Shown piece after piece: positions 34,817 to 43,624 of a stretch of DNA of 52,833 nt (position 1 is the first letter of the stretch; each line of letters starts with the position of its first letter). The DNA is from Clostridia bacterium (GTDB taxonomy: Bacteria; Bacillota; Clostridia; Oscillospirales; Acutalibacteraceae). The DNA lies in NCBI GenBank assembly GCA_024692685.1, contig JAILMJ010000008.1, forward strand, positions 1 to 52,833, in the 5' to 3' direction. The notes beneath the pieces were generated by a model. The model had not been told where the DNA came from and made no database searches. It saw only the letters and a program-made list of their open reading frames with translations. A program made the position numbers and the translations under genes.

Positions 34817-34843
34817 ATGCCGTATGCAATGTTTACACAATAT

Positions 34844-36373
34844 TTACGAACGCCTGAGGAGCCTGTCAAGCGACCTGAACTGAACCGCCTGCGCTATGTG
34901 TTCGGGTAAAATATCCGTTTTTCCCTCAAGATCGGCGATTGTCCTTGCCACTCTCAGAACCTTGTCGTATGCACGCGCGGAAAAATCAAGTTTTTCAAAT
35001 ATCTGCTCGAGCATAACCATTGCCTTGGGTGTGGGATTGCAATAGAGTTTTGTTGCCGCGGGGTCCATCTTTGCGTTGCAGGTTATTCCGGTGCCCTTAA
35101 GGCGTTCATTCTGAATCTGCCTCGCGGCGTTGACTCTCTTTTTTATTTCAGCCGAACTCTCACCCTTGACCTTTGAGGAGAGTTTATCGAAATCCACGGG
35201 GGGAACTTCAATCTGTATATCTATTCTGTCAAGCATCGGGCCGGATATTTTTGAGAGGTATCTTTTTGCCGCTCCCTCCGGGCAGGTGCATTTCCTTTTC
35301 GGATGCCCGTAGAATCCGCAGGGGCAGGGATTCATAGCGCAGACAATCATTGCGCTGCAAGGGTAGGTAACCGAGCCGCTCGCCCTTGAAATGGTTATTT
35401 TATCATCCTCCATAGGCTGCCTGAGAACCTCCATCGCAGTCCTTGAAAACTCGGGAAGCTCATCCAGGAACAGCACGCCGTTGTGCGCAAGGGAAATCTC
35501 GCCCGGCCTCGGTATTGCTCCTCCGCCGGTAAGACCCGCAGGCGATACGGTATGATGCGGAGATCTGAACGGACGGCGGCTGATGAGCGAAACGCCCTCG
35601 GGCAGAACACCCGCTATAGAGTAAAGCTCGGTAGTCCTCAGACTTTCCTCAAATGTCATATCCGGAAGAATGGAAGGCAGACGTTTTGCGAGCATACTTT
35701 TTCCCGACCCGGGAGGGCCGCACATAAGAATATTATGACCGCCTGCCGCGGCAATTTCGAGAGCGTACTTGGCTTCCTGCTGACCCATAACGTCGCTGAA
35801 ATCCGGCATCGGCCCGGAAGGAATGTCCGCGCTTGCGCCGTTATACACCTCTTTTTCGAGCGGCTTTTCACCCGTCAGATGGTCAATCGCTTCGCGGACC
35901 GATTCAATCGCGTAGACTTCTATTCCCTCTACCACACTGCATTCGAGCGCATTTGACTTCGGCACAAAAACACGCTTTATGCCGCTCTCTTTTGCCCTGA
36001 TTACCATCGGAAGAGCGCCGTTAACATGACGCACCAAACCGTCAAGCGAAAGCTCACCGATAAATGCGCAGTCATCCAGATTGCACTGTATCTGATAACC
36101 CGCTTTGATTATTGCCATCAATATCGGAAGGTCATAAACAGGGCCCTCCTTGCGCTTATCGGCAGGCGAAAGGTTGATTGTCACCCTGCTTGCGGGAAAA
36201 CTGAAACCGATATTTTTAATTGCGGACTTAACTCTGTTTTTGGATTCGCTTACCGCAGTATCCGGCAGACCGACAATCTCAATTTTAGGCAGCCCCTGAC
36301 CGTAGTCAACCTCAATGCCGACCATATAGCTTTCAATGCCGTAAAGCCCCATACTGTTGATTCTTGCAAATAT
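34844..36373 (-). CDS. yifB: YifB/ComM-family Mg-chelatase-like AAA+ ATPase, probable AUA start
   Basis: The protein has the family's three parts. An N-terminal Lon-like domain (GLPDTAVSESKNRVKSAIKN) leads to an AAA+ module with Walker A GPPGSGKSML, Walker B GVLFLDELPEF and a zinc-like C-x5-C/CTCPEG loop, and a C-terminal Mg_chelatase_C domain ends it. The first ATG is at 36352, but the family's conserved N-terminal residues F-A-R-I-N-S are encoded upstream of it in frame. The expected initiator position is an ATA at 36371-36373, preceded by GGGGAAGTGG. With that start the length is 509. ComM/YifB proteins help branch migration during DNA uptake and recombination. The start codon is either truly AUA or a sequencing error. 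Confidence 0.88.
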   Translation of the reverse strand: MFARINSMGLYGIESYMVGIEVDYGQGLPKIEIVGLPDTAVSESKNRVKSAIKNIGFSFPASRVTINLSPADKRKEGPVYDLPILMAIIKAGYQIQCNLDDCAFIGELSLDGLVRHVNGALPMVIRAKESGIKRVFVPKSNALECSVVEGIEVYAIESVREAIDHLTGEKPLEKEVYNGASADIPSGPMPDFSDVMGQQEAKYALEIAAAGGHNILMCGPPGSGKSMLAKRLPSILPDMTFEESLRTTELYSIAGVLPEGVSLISRRPFRSPHHTVSPAGLTGGGAIPRPGEISLAHNGVLFLDELPEFSRTAMEVLRQPMEDDKITISRASGSVTYPCSAMIVCAMNPCPCGFYGHPKRKCTCPEGAAKRYLSKISGPMLDRIDIQIEVPPVDFDKLSSKVKGESSAEIKKRVNAARQIQNERLKGTGITCNAKMDPAATKLYCNPTPKAMVMLEQIFEKLDFSARAYDKVLRVARTIADLEGKTDILPEHIAQAVQFRSLDRLLRRS

Positions 36374-36445
36374 AAAACCACTTCCCCGAAAGGTGAAATA
36401 AGCGCGATGTCTCTCTGAAAAAAGGACTCGTCCTTTTACTGTTGT

Positions 36446-36474
36446 ATTCTATCATATTGCGGAAAATATTACAA
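36446..36474 (-). promoter_or_regulatory. Promoter of yifB
   Basis: On the minus strand TTGTAA (36474-36469) and TAGAAT (36451-36446) are 17 nt apart. Transcription near 36439 would immediately copy a short AAAAGGA/TCCTTTT hairpin followed by Ts (36417-36437). Confidence 0.6.
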
Positions 36475-36598
36475 CGGCAAAATGAACCGCTTTATAAAAA
36501 ACAGTTAAATAAATTTAATAATTATTTTTCTGTTTTAGAAAAAACATTCCGTTCTGTAATGATATGATAAAATGAAATAATGTTTAGAGGTGCAACTC

Positions 36599-38776
36599 AT
36601 GGCAAAAGCGCTTGTTCTTGCCGAAAAACCTTCTGTCGCAAAAGACCTTGCCCGTGTTTTGGGCTGCAACAGGAAGGGAAACGGCTGCTTTTCGGGCGAT
36701 AAATACATAGTTACCTGGGCTCTCGGCCATCTTGTGACTCTTGCCGACCCCGAGGCTTATGATGACAAATATAAAAGCTGGCGCATGGAGGACCTTCCCA
36801 TGCTGCCGGAGAGGATGAAACTCGTCGTTATCGGTCAGACTTCAAAGCAGTTCAAAACCGTCAGCGGTCTGCTCAAAAGCAACGATACCGACAGGGTTAT
36901 TATTGCTACCGACGCGGGAAGAGAGGGCGAACTTGTAGCGCGCTGGATAATCGCAAAAGCGGGCTGCAGGAAGCCGATGCAAAGGCTTTGGATATCCTCG
37001 CAGACGGACAAGGCGATAAGGGAAGGCTTTGCTTCGCTTAAACCCTCCTCCCAGTACGACAATCTCTATAAAAGCGCTCAATGCAGGGCAAACGCAGACT
37101 GGCTTGTCGGGCTGAACGTTACAAGGGCTCTGACTTGCAAACACAACGCCCAGCTTTCCGCCGGACGTGTCCAGACCCCCACCCTCGCCATGATAGTCAG
37201 GCGCGAGGAAGAAATACAGAAATTCAGACCCAGGGATTATTTCACGGTGAAGGCGGATTTCGGCGGATTTACCGCTCTTTATAAAGACGGAAAAAACCAG
37301 GCCAGATTCTTTGACGCCGCTGCCGCTCAGGCGGTTGCAAATGCTGTCAGAGGAGGGGCGGGTAAACTCACCGATGTCAAAAAGACTTATAAATTCAAAG
37401 CTCCTCCCGCAGCCTATGACCTGACGGAACTCCAGAGAGATGCCAACAAAAAATACGGATATTCCGCCAAGCAGACCCTCTCATACATGCAGAGCCTTTA
37501 TGAAACGCATAAAATTCTTACCTATCCGAGAACAGATTCAAGATATATCACAAAGGATGTTGTCGCAACATTGCCCGAACGACTGCGCGCAATTTCAATC
37601 GGGCCGTACAGGGAAGCGGCAAACTCTCTGCTCAAAGCAAAATCCATACAGACAAAATATATAGTCTACGACGCGAAGGTGACCGACCACCATGCGATTA
37701 TTCCCACCGAGCAGTATGTTGACCTGAATGCCCTTTCCCGTGAGGAGAGGCACATATACGACCTTGTTGTGCGCCGTTTTCTCGCCGTGCTGAGCGCTCC
37801 GTATGAATATGATGAGGTTCAGGTTACAATCAACGTCAACAGGCATAACTTCTATGCCCGCGGTCAGATAGTCAAATCCGCCGGCTGGAAAAGCCTGTAT
37901 GATTCATCAATGGCAGACGCCTCAGACGATGATCCGGATATGGCACGGCAGGACCTTCCCGCGCTTCACCAGGGAGGCACGGTCAATGTCAGGGATGTCA
38001 GGATTGTTGCTGGCAAGACCGCTCCTCCCGCAAGATATAACGAGGCCACGTTGCTCACGGCAATGGAAAACCCCGCAAGCCAGGTGGAAAACAGCTCGCT
38101 GCGTTCCGTCCTTCAGACAACCGGCGGCCTGGGCACTCCCGCCACAAGAGCGGATATTATTGAAAAACTGTTTGACTCATTCTATGTTGAGCGCAGAGGC
38201 AGGGAAATCATCCCCACTTCAAAAGGAAAGCAACTGATAAACATCGTACCAGAAGACCTGAAATCCGCAGAACTGACGGCAAAATGGGAACAGCGTCTTT
38301 CACAGATAGCAAAGGGCCAGGCAAACGACAAACAGTTTGTTGATGAGATGCGCAAATATGCCACATCCCTTGTTTCCTCGGTCAAGTCAAGCACCGCGCA
38401 GTACAGGCACGACAACATCACCCGCCAGGTCTGCCCCGAATGCGGCAAATATCTGCTCGAGGTAAACGGTAAAAAAGGAAAAATGCTTGTCTGCCAGGAC
38501 AGAGAGTGCGGTTACAGAAAGAGTCTGTCTATACTCACAAACGCACGCTGTCCCGAGTGCCACAAAAAACTTGAAATCCGGGGAGAGGGAGAAAAGAAGT
38601 TCTTTATATGCTCCTGCGGTTACAGAGAAAAGCTCACTGACTTTGAGAAGAGAAAAGAAAGCCTGGGAGCGGGAAAACGCGATATCGAAAACTATATGAA
38701 AAACCAGAATAAAAACAAGCCTTCAAACGGAGCGCTTGCAGACCAACTTGCCAAATGGCTGGAGGAAAACAAATGA
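36599..38776 (+). CDS. topB: DNA topoisomerase III
   Basis: The ATG at 36599 is chosen with AGAGGTG upstream; a GTG three codons earlier lies on that site. The 725-residue type IA topoisomerase starts with the Toprim motif LAEKPSVAKDLARVLG and has acidic DAGREGE (about residue 107). The catalytic tyrosine is Tyr309 in ILTYPRTDSRYI. C-terminal zinc ribbons (CPECGKYLLE ... CQDRECG and CPECHKKLE ... CSCGY) bind single-stranded DNA. It relaxes and decatenates DNA through a 5'-phosphotyrosine link. The next gene starts inside its stop codon, an unexpected link of a DNA enzyme to envelope lipoproteins. A TAAAAT box lies about 25 nt upstream with a weak -35. Confidence 0.93.
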   Translation: MAKALVLAEKPSVAKDLARVLGCNRKGNGCFSGDKYIVTWALGHLVTLADPEAYDDKYKSWRMEDLPMLPERMKLVVIGQTSKQFKTVSGLLKSNDTDRVIIATDAGREGELVARWIIAKAGCRKPMQRLWISSQTDKAIREGFASLKPSSQYDNLYKSAQCRANADWLVGLNVTRALTCKHNAQLSAGRVQTPTLAMIVRREEEIQKFRPRDYFTVKADFGGFTALYKDGKNQARFFDAAAAQAVANAVRGGAGKLTDVKKTYKFKAPPAAYDLTELQRDANKKYGYSAKQTLSYMQSLYETHKILTYPRTDSRYITKDVVATLPERLRAISIGPYREAANSLLKAKSIQTKYIVYDAKVTDHHAIIPTEQYVDLNALSREERHIYDLVVRRFLAVLSAPYEYDEVQVTINVNRHNFYARGQIVKSAGWKSLYDSSMADASDDDPDMARQDLPALHQGGTVNVRDVRIVAGKTAPPARYNEATLLTAMENPASQVENSSLRSVLQTTGGLGTPATRADIIEKLFDSFYVERRGREIIPTSKGKQLINIVPEDLKSAELTAKWEQRLSQIAKGQANDKQFVDEMRKYATSLVSSVKSSTAQYRHDNITRQVCPECGKYLLEVNGKKGKMLVCQDRECGYRKSLSILTNARCPECHKKLEIRGEGEKKFFICSCGYREKLTDFEKRKESLGAGKRDIENYMKNQNKNKPSNGALADQLAKWLEENK

Positions 38777-40395
38777 AAAAAGCACTTTGCCTCTTCATTG
38801 CGGCGATAACGCTGCTTCTGTGCTCCTCCTGCTCCGAAAGAGGATCCGGAAAAAGCATAACCTATCCCCTCTCTGTTTCTCCGAGGACGATAGATCCCCA
38901 GTATACCGATGAAATCGGAGCGCAGATAATAATCAACAATGTCTTCGAAGGCCTTGTAAGAAAAAACGATGACGGTGAAATCATTCCCGGTATAGCGGAA
39001 AAATGGGAGATTTCCGAAGACGGACTCACCTACACATTTCATCTCAAGAAAGATACCGAATGGTACTGCCCTCTTTCGCTCAAAAGCGAATACGGCGAAG
39101 ATTTCTATAAAAAATTTACCACGGAAAAGGTTACCGCAGATGACTTTGTCTTCGCATGCAGGAGAACAGTTGACCCGGCCACGGGCTCTACTGCCGCGTC
39201 CCGTATGATGGTAATAGAAAATGCCTCCGATATAAATTCAGGCAAGGCTGAGCTTTCATCACTCGGCGTAACCGCGCTTGACGCCGACACGGTCGAATTC
39301 AGACTCACGGAAAAATGCGATGATTTTCTTGACCGTCTCTCCGAGAGCGAGTTTATGCCCTGCAACGAGGAATTCTTCAACTCCATGGGCGGAAGATACG
39401 GGCTGACAAACAAGCATATTCTCTGCAACGGCCCGTTTTATGTGAGCGCGTGGGACCCGGAAACCTCCATTATAATTAAAAGCAATAAGTACTATGCCGG
39501 AGAGCAGACTCCCAAGCCGTCTTCGGTTGTGCTTTCATTTGATTCAAATACCGAATCGCTGTACAAGAAACTGTCTAACGGCTCACTCAGCGCCGCTTTC
39601 CTTCCTGCCGGCAGTGAAATACCGGAAAATGTCAAGGTAGTAAAGGAAGTCAAAAACACTGTTTACGGTCTGGTTTTCAACTGCGCCGACGCAGGTCTTT
39701 CAAACACAAATATAAGAAAAGCGCTCTGCTCCTCAATAGACAGGAAACTTTTCAGCAGCCTTTATGAAAGCGAGGCGGAGCAGCACGGTATAGTGCCGGA
39801 AAGCTGTATGGCCGGCTATGTGCCCTATCGCATAAGAATAGGTGACCAGACTCCCGAAATCAAGCAAAGCATAGCCGACGCAAAAAAATATCTTCAGGCA
39901 GGGCTTAAAGAGCTGAACACCGAAAGCCTGAATATCACGATGCTGTGCCCGAAATCCGCGGATGAGGTGCTCAGAAAGCAGATTCAGGTCTGGCAGAAGC
40001 ATTTCGGCACGGCTCTCAACATTGTTATTGAAAATGACTCCGCGGAAAGAATAAGTGATTCGGTCAGAAAGGGCTTTTATCAGGCGGCGCTTACAAGCAT
40101 TGAATCGGAATATGACAACGCCGTCAACTACCTTGCCTCCTTCAATAACGGAAACTTCATCAACCTTTCCTCAAAGAAATATGCGAAGGCCGTCAGGGAG
40201 CTTATAAATGCGGAGACGGATGACGATATGATGAAAGCCTGCTATGAGGCGGAGAGCTTTCTGCTCAAAAACGGCGTTTGCTATCCTCTTTGCTCACTGT
40301 CGGCGAAATTCGTTATTTCCGACAATGCGCAGGGAATAAAGATGCCCGGATCGGAAAATTCGGTTTGTTTCATTAATGCCAGAAGATTTGATTAA
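38773..40395 (+). CDS. Orphan lipoprotein, oligopeptide-type ABC substrate-binding protein
   Basis: The ATG at 38773 overlaps the topB stop (ATGA) with GGAGG just before it. The 540-residue protein has a lipoprotein signal peptide ending in LLLCSSC, the Cys being lipidated, and an SBP_bac_5 (OppA/DppA-type) fold. Typical N-terminal sequence TIDPQYTDEIGAQIIINNVFEGLV and the K-W-x-(I/V)-S-x-D-G-L-T-Y-T-F motif are present. It should bind short peptides or similar solutes outside the membrane. No permease or ATPase genes are adjacent, so it must share a transporter encoded elsewhere or act as a sensor. Confidence 0.85.
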   Translation: MKKALCLFIAAITLLLCSSCSERGSGKSITYPLSVSPRTIDPQYTDEIGAQIIINNVFEGLVRKNDDGEIIPGIAEKWEISEDGLTYTFHLKKDTEWYCPLSLKSEYGEDFYKKFTTEKVTADDFVFACRRTVDPATGSTAASRMMVIENASDINSGKAELSSLGVTALDADTVEFRLTEKCDDFLDRLSESEFMPCNEEFFNSMGGRYGLTNKHILCNGPFYVSAWDPETSIIIKSNKYYAGEQTPKPSSVVLSFDSNTESLYKKLSNGSLSAAFLPAGSEIPENVKVVKEVKNTVYGLVFNCADAGLSNTNIRKALCSSIDRKLFSSLYESEAEQHGIVPESCMAGYVPYRIRIGDQTPEIKQSIADAKKYLQAGLKELNTESLNITMLCPKSADEVLRKQIQVWQKHFGTALNIVIENDSAERISDSVRKGFYQAALTSIESEYDNAVNYLASFNNGNFINLSSKKYAKAVRELINAETDDDMMKACYEAESFLLKNGVCYPLCSLSAKFVISDNAQGIKMPGSENSVCFINARRFD

Positions 40396-40409
40396 ACGGT
40401 GGTGAAAAT

Positions 40410-41609
40410 ATGATAACCGGTGCAAAATTTGCGGTTGCCGGTTCGGTATCCGGAGCGATGATGGCGTTCACTCCGGTTGCTGTCGGTATATGGATAAACT
40501 CAAAAAAGAAAATCGAAGATGAGGACTTCATCAAAGTTACCGGCGGCAGACTTTGCACCCGTGCGGGTGAATATGTTACACTCTGCTGTATGAATATCAA
40601 TGATGATTATTTCTATCTGAGAGAAAACGGAGATGTGGCTGAGTTCAAACCGAAGGGCGCTTTCAACGCGCTTTCGGAACGCTTCGGGGATTACGGAGCA
40701 CGGGAACTTTTCGGCAAATGCTTCGAAAACTACATCACCAAATCCGATATCAAGTTTTTAAACAGCTCCGGAATAAACAGCATAAAACTGACACTCAGAC
40801 CGTATCTTTTGTTCAGAAACGGTAAAATATCCAAAGAGGAGCCGGATTTCAAACGGCTTGATAAACTCGTCAAAACCTGCCGCAAGGCGGGAACATATAT
40901 TATCCTTGCCCTTGACGCGGATGATTTCAAAACCGAAAAAGCGGATATTGCTTCCCCCGGAAGAGCAGGGCTTTTATGCAGAAACAATCTTATAAAAGTC
41001 TGGACTGCAGTTTCGGAGCACTTCAGAAATGAGCCGGCTATTGCGGCTTACGACATACTCAACGCAGACGGGGCGGACCTGTTTGCGGATGAAACCGCAG
41101 TCGAAAACACCGTCAGCTGCTTTAAGCGCACGGCTATGGCTCTGCGCTCCGCGGAAGATGAGCATGCGCTTATCACAGATGTGCCGTACGCTTTGGTAAA
41201 TAAATTCGATATAGGCGACGGCAATTTCATCACGGAGGTAAAATACAGCGAACTGAGCGGTCTTGAAAACGAAGACGGTCTCATAATCACAGGCAGGAAA
41301 ATGATTAACGAAACAGAAACGGTTTTAAGGCCGGACATAAGAAATAAATCTGTTGTTTTCTGCGATTTCAAAGGAAAAGGCTACGGCTCATTCCTATTTG
41401 CAGGCAAGCCGTCTTTTGACATTGTGAAGGATTCATACGAGGATATGACGGCGAAAACCGCTTCTCTTCTGACAAACAAAAACTATGCTCTCAAAGAAGA
41501 GGAAAACCTGGTATTAAAAAACGACTCCGGTGCAGTTCCGAAGAAAAAACCGCGAAAAAGAGTGAAGATATACTATACAAAAGGCCGGAATCTCAAAGTC
41601 GGAAAATAA
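40410..41609 (+). CDS. Degenerate GH5-like TIM-barrel protein, likely non-catalytic
   Basis: The 399-residue protein has an N-terminal hydrophobic anchor (about 5-28) and a barrel that resembles cellulase family GH5: GINSIKLTLRPYLL in place of G-x-N-x-(V/I)-R-(L)-P, and HFRNEPAIAAYDILNADG where active enzymes have N-E-P. The acid/base Glu is therefore replaced by Ala, and the later nucleophile region (CDFKGKGYG, where G-E-F-G is expected) lacks the Glu. It is probably a carbohydrate-binding or structural pseudoenzyme. It has a basic C-terminal tail rich in Lys/Arg (KKKPRKRVK). It is expressed with topB, the OppA-like lipoprotein and the deacetylase. Homology to GH5 is judged by eye and needs a profile search. 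Confidence 0.55.
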   Translation: MITGAKFAVAGSVSGAMMAFTPVAVGIWINSKKKIEDEDFIKVTGGRLCTRAGEYVTLCCMNINDDYFYLRENGDVAEFKPKGAFNALSERFGDYGARELFGKCFENYITKSDIKFLNSSGINSIKLTLRPYLLFRNGKISKEEPDFKRLDKLVKTCRKAGTYIILALDADDFKTEKADIASPGRAGLLCRNNLIKVWTAVSEHFRNEPAIAAYDILNADGADLFADETAVENTVSCFKRTAMALRSAEDEHALITDVPYALVNKFDIGDGNFITEVKYSELSGLENEDGLIITGRKMINETETVLRPDIRNKSVVFCDFKGKGYGSFLFAGKPSFDIVKDSYEDMTAKTASLLTNKNYALKEEENLVLKNDSGAVPKKKPRKRVKIYYTKGRNLKVGK

Positions 41610-41621
41610 CGGGGAATAGAA

Positions 41622-42662
41622 ATGAAGAAAAGTATTTGCATAATAATAACAGCGGCGCTCGCAATTACGGGCCTGATGACCGGATGCGGAAAAAATAAAA
41701 ATCCGAAGCAGGATGAAACCCTGTCTCAGACGGTTACCGAAACCGTAACGGAAACCACAACCGTCAAGCCTGATTACAACAGGAAGCTCATAGCCTTCAC
41801 ATTTGATGACGGGCCGAACAGCAAGTCAACGGACAAAATTCTCAATACTCTTGCCGCAAACAACTCCGTTGCCACCTTCTTCACGGTAGGATATAACATT
41901 GACGAAAACCCTTCTGTAATAAAGAAGGCTTATGATATGGGCTGTGAAATCGGCAATCATACCAAAGGTCACAAATATCTGACCAAATGCTCGGGTGAGG
42001 AGCTCCGTGAGCAGGTCGATTATGTCAACAACAAAATTGAAGAAATAACCGGCGAAAGGCCGAAGCTCTGCAGGGCGCCCGGCGGATTCTACAAAGGCAT
42101 TGAAGCGCAGATCGGTATGCCGCTCATACAGTGGTCGGTTGATACCAATGACTGGAAGTACAAGGACGAATCACATAAAAACAGAACTGCCGAAAAGAGA
42201 GCTGCGGATATTCAGTCCATAGTTGACCATATAATGACCCACACGGAAAAGGGCTCGATTATACTTATGCACGATATCTACGGCTTCTCCGCCGATGTTG
42301 TTGAAGCTGTTGTTCCCAAGCTCCGCGAGCAGGGCTACGAGCTTGTCACCGTCAGTCAGCTTTATGAGTATTACGGTATGGAGCTCAAGACCGGCAATGT
42401 TTATTTCAAAGTTGAATTTCCCGAGGAGGATGTGACATATTCCTATACTCCGGGCAAATTCACCGTAAACACTCATGAAGGCAAACTCAATGTCAGGGAC
42501 GAAGCGTCAATCAATTCAAATGTTCTTGCCGAGATTCCCAAGGGCACCGAAATCACGGTAACCGAATTCTCCGGAAACTGGGCAAAAACAGCCTACGAGG
42601 GTGTAACGGGCTGGGTAAATGTCAAATATATTCTGCCGGTTGAAAGCTCAACCGCAGCCTGA
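41622..42662 (+). CDS. Polysaccharide deacetylase lipoprotein with SH3b domain
   Basis: This 346-residue lipoprotein has a signal peptide with lipobox LMTGC, a Thr-rich linker and a NodB-homology carbohydrate esterase 4 domain (about residues 50-240). Motifs TFDDGP, NHTKGH, RAPGGFY, DTNDW and ILMHDIYG provide the metal-binding Asp/His and catalytic residues, all intact. The C-terminal SH3b domain (about 285-340; LNVRDEASINSNVLAEIPKG ...) likely binds peptidoglycan. It probably removes acetyl groups from cell-wall GlcNAc or MurNAc, giving lysozyme resistance. It is the last gene of the operon and is followed by a terminator. Confidence 0.9.
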   Translation: MKKSICIIITAALAITGLMTGCGKNKNPKQDETLSQTVTETVTETTTVKPDYNRKLIAFTFDDGPNSKSTDKILNTLAANNSVATFFTVGYNIDENPSVIKKAYDMGCEIGNHTKGHKYLTKCSGEELREQVDYVNNKIEEITGERPKLCRAPGGFYKGIEAQIGMPLIQWSVDTNDWKYKDESHKNRTAEKRAADIQSIVDHIMTHTEKGSIILMHDIYGFSADVVEAVVPKLREQGYELVTVSQLYEYYGMELKTGNVYFKVEFPEEDVTYSYTPGKFTVNTHEGKLNVRDEASINSNVLAEIPKGTEITVTEFSGNWAKTAYEGVTGWVNVKYILPVESSTAA

Positions 42663-42679
42663 ATCAAACTGAAAAATCA

Positions 42680-42715
42680 AACCGCCGTTTCCTTACGGAA
42701 TACGGCGGTTTTTTG
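42680..42715 (+). terminator. Terminator after the deacetylase gene
   Basis: AACCGCCGT / ACGGCGGTT arms with an inner TTCC/GGAA extension form a long stem (42680-42710) with a run of T from 42709. On the minus strand it also follows the fumarase subunit gene. Confidence 0.88.
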
Positions 42716-42733
42716 TATGCGATTGAATTATAA

Positions 42734-43576
42734 TCAGACGGTAAAGGTGCAGTGCCGGGTTACATGACAGCCCATATTTACACTCACGGGAAGGCCGGCA
42801 ATGTGAGTCGGGTATGTTTCTATTGCCACCGCAAGGGCGGTTGTTTTTCCGCCGAAGCCCTGAGGACCTATACCGAGGTCATTTATCCTGCCGAGGATTT
42901 CCTCTTCGAGGTCCGCATAAAAGGGGTCGGGGTTATGCACCGATACATTTCTGCAAATGGCAAGCTTTGACAATAATGCGCACAGCTCAAAGTCGCCGCC
43001 TATACCCACACCGACAATCACAGGGGGACAGGGATTGCTGCCTGCGACCCTTACGGAATCAACGATAAAATCAGTTATTTCTTCCTTCGTTGCCGAAGGC
43101 GTAAACATCTTCTGCCTGCTCATATTTTCACTGCCGAAGCCCTTGGGAGCAACAGTTATTTTAACTCTGTCACCGGGTACAATCCTCGTGTGAATTACAG
43201 CGGGAGTGTTATCCCCCGTATTGACCCGACGAAGCGGGTCTGAAACAACGCTGCAGCGCAGAAGACCTTCAACATAACCGCGGCGCACGCCCTCGTTGAC
43301 GGCATCCTCAAAATTTCCGCCGGTGAAGTGAACATCCTGGCCGATTTCGGCAAATATTACTGCCATACCTGTGTCCTGGCATATCGGCAAACCGAGTTCC
43401 TCAGCCGCATCAATATTGTCGGCAAGGCTCTGCATAACGCTTTTGCTCAGTTCGCTGTTTTCACACGAAACGCAGGAGCGAATGACCTTCTCAAGATCGG
43501 CGGGAAGCTTCCTGTTCGCGGTTATACAGGCGTCCCTGATTTTTCCGGTTAATATGCTTAAATCTATCTCTCTCAT
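42734..43576 (-). CDS. fumA: Class I fumarate hydratase (L-tartrate dehydratase-type) alpha subunit
   Basis: This 280-residue protein has the two-subunit Fe-S fumarase alpha motif: PICQDTGMAV with the first cluster Cys, the RRGYVEGLLRCSVVSDP region, and a late PCPPVIVGVGIGG with a further Cys. It would convert fumarate to malate with a beta subunit that contributes the rest of the active site. No beta gene is next to it: downstream is a terminator, upstream an S1-protein gene. There is no ribosome site in the 12 nt before its ATG; those bases are a U-tract directly behind a hairpin. Related enzymes act on tartrate. Confidence 0.85.
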   Translation of the reverse strand: MREIDLSILTGKIRDACITANRKLPADLEKVIRSCVSCENSELSKSVMQSLADNIDAAEELGLPICQDTGMAVIFAEIGQDVHFTGGNFEDAVNEGVRRGYVEGLLRCSVVSDPLRRVNTGDNTPAVIHTRIVPGDRVKITVAPKGFGSENMSRQKMFTPSATKEEITDFIVDSVRVAGSNPCPPVIVGVGIGGDFELCALLSKLAICRNVSVHNPDPFYADLEEEILGRINDLGIGPQGFGGKTTALAVAIETYPTHIAGLPVSVNMGCHVTRHCTFTV

Positions 43577-43581
43577 AATAC

Positions 43582-43608
43582 AAAAAGCTGCCGCGGATTC
43601 ACGGCAGC
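43582..43608 (-). terminator. Terminator after the S1-domain gene
   Basis: On the minus strand GCTGCCG (43608-43602) and CGGCAGC (43593-43587) form a 7-bp stem followed by TTTTTG. Its U-tract ends only 5 nt before the fumarase start codon, so it may also act as a leader element for that gene. Confidence 0.8.
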
Positions 43609-43624
43609 ATTACCTCAGCTTAAA

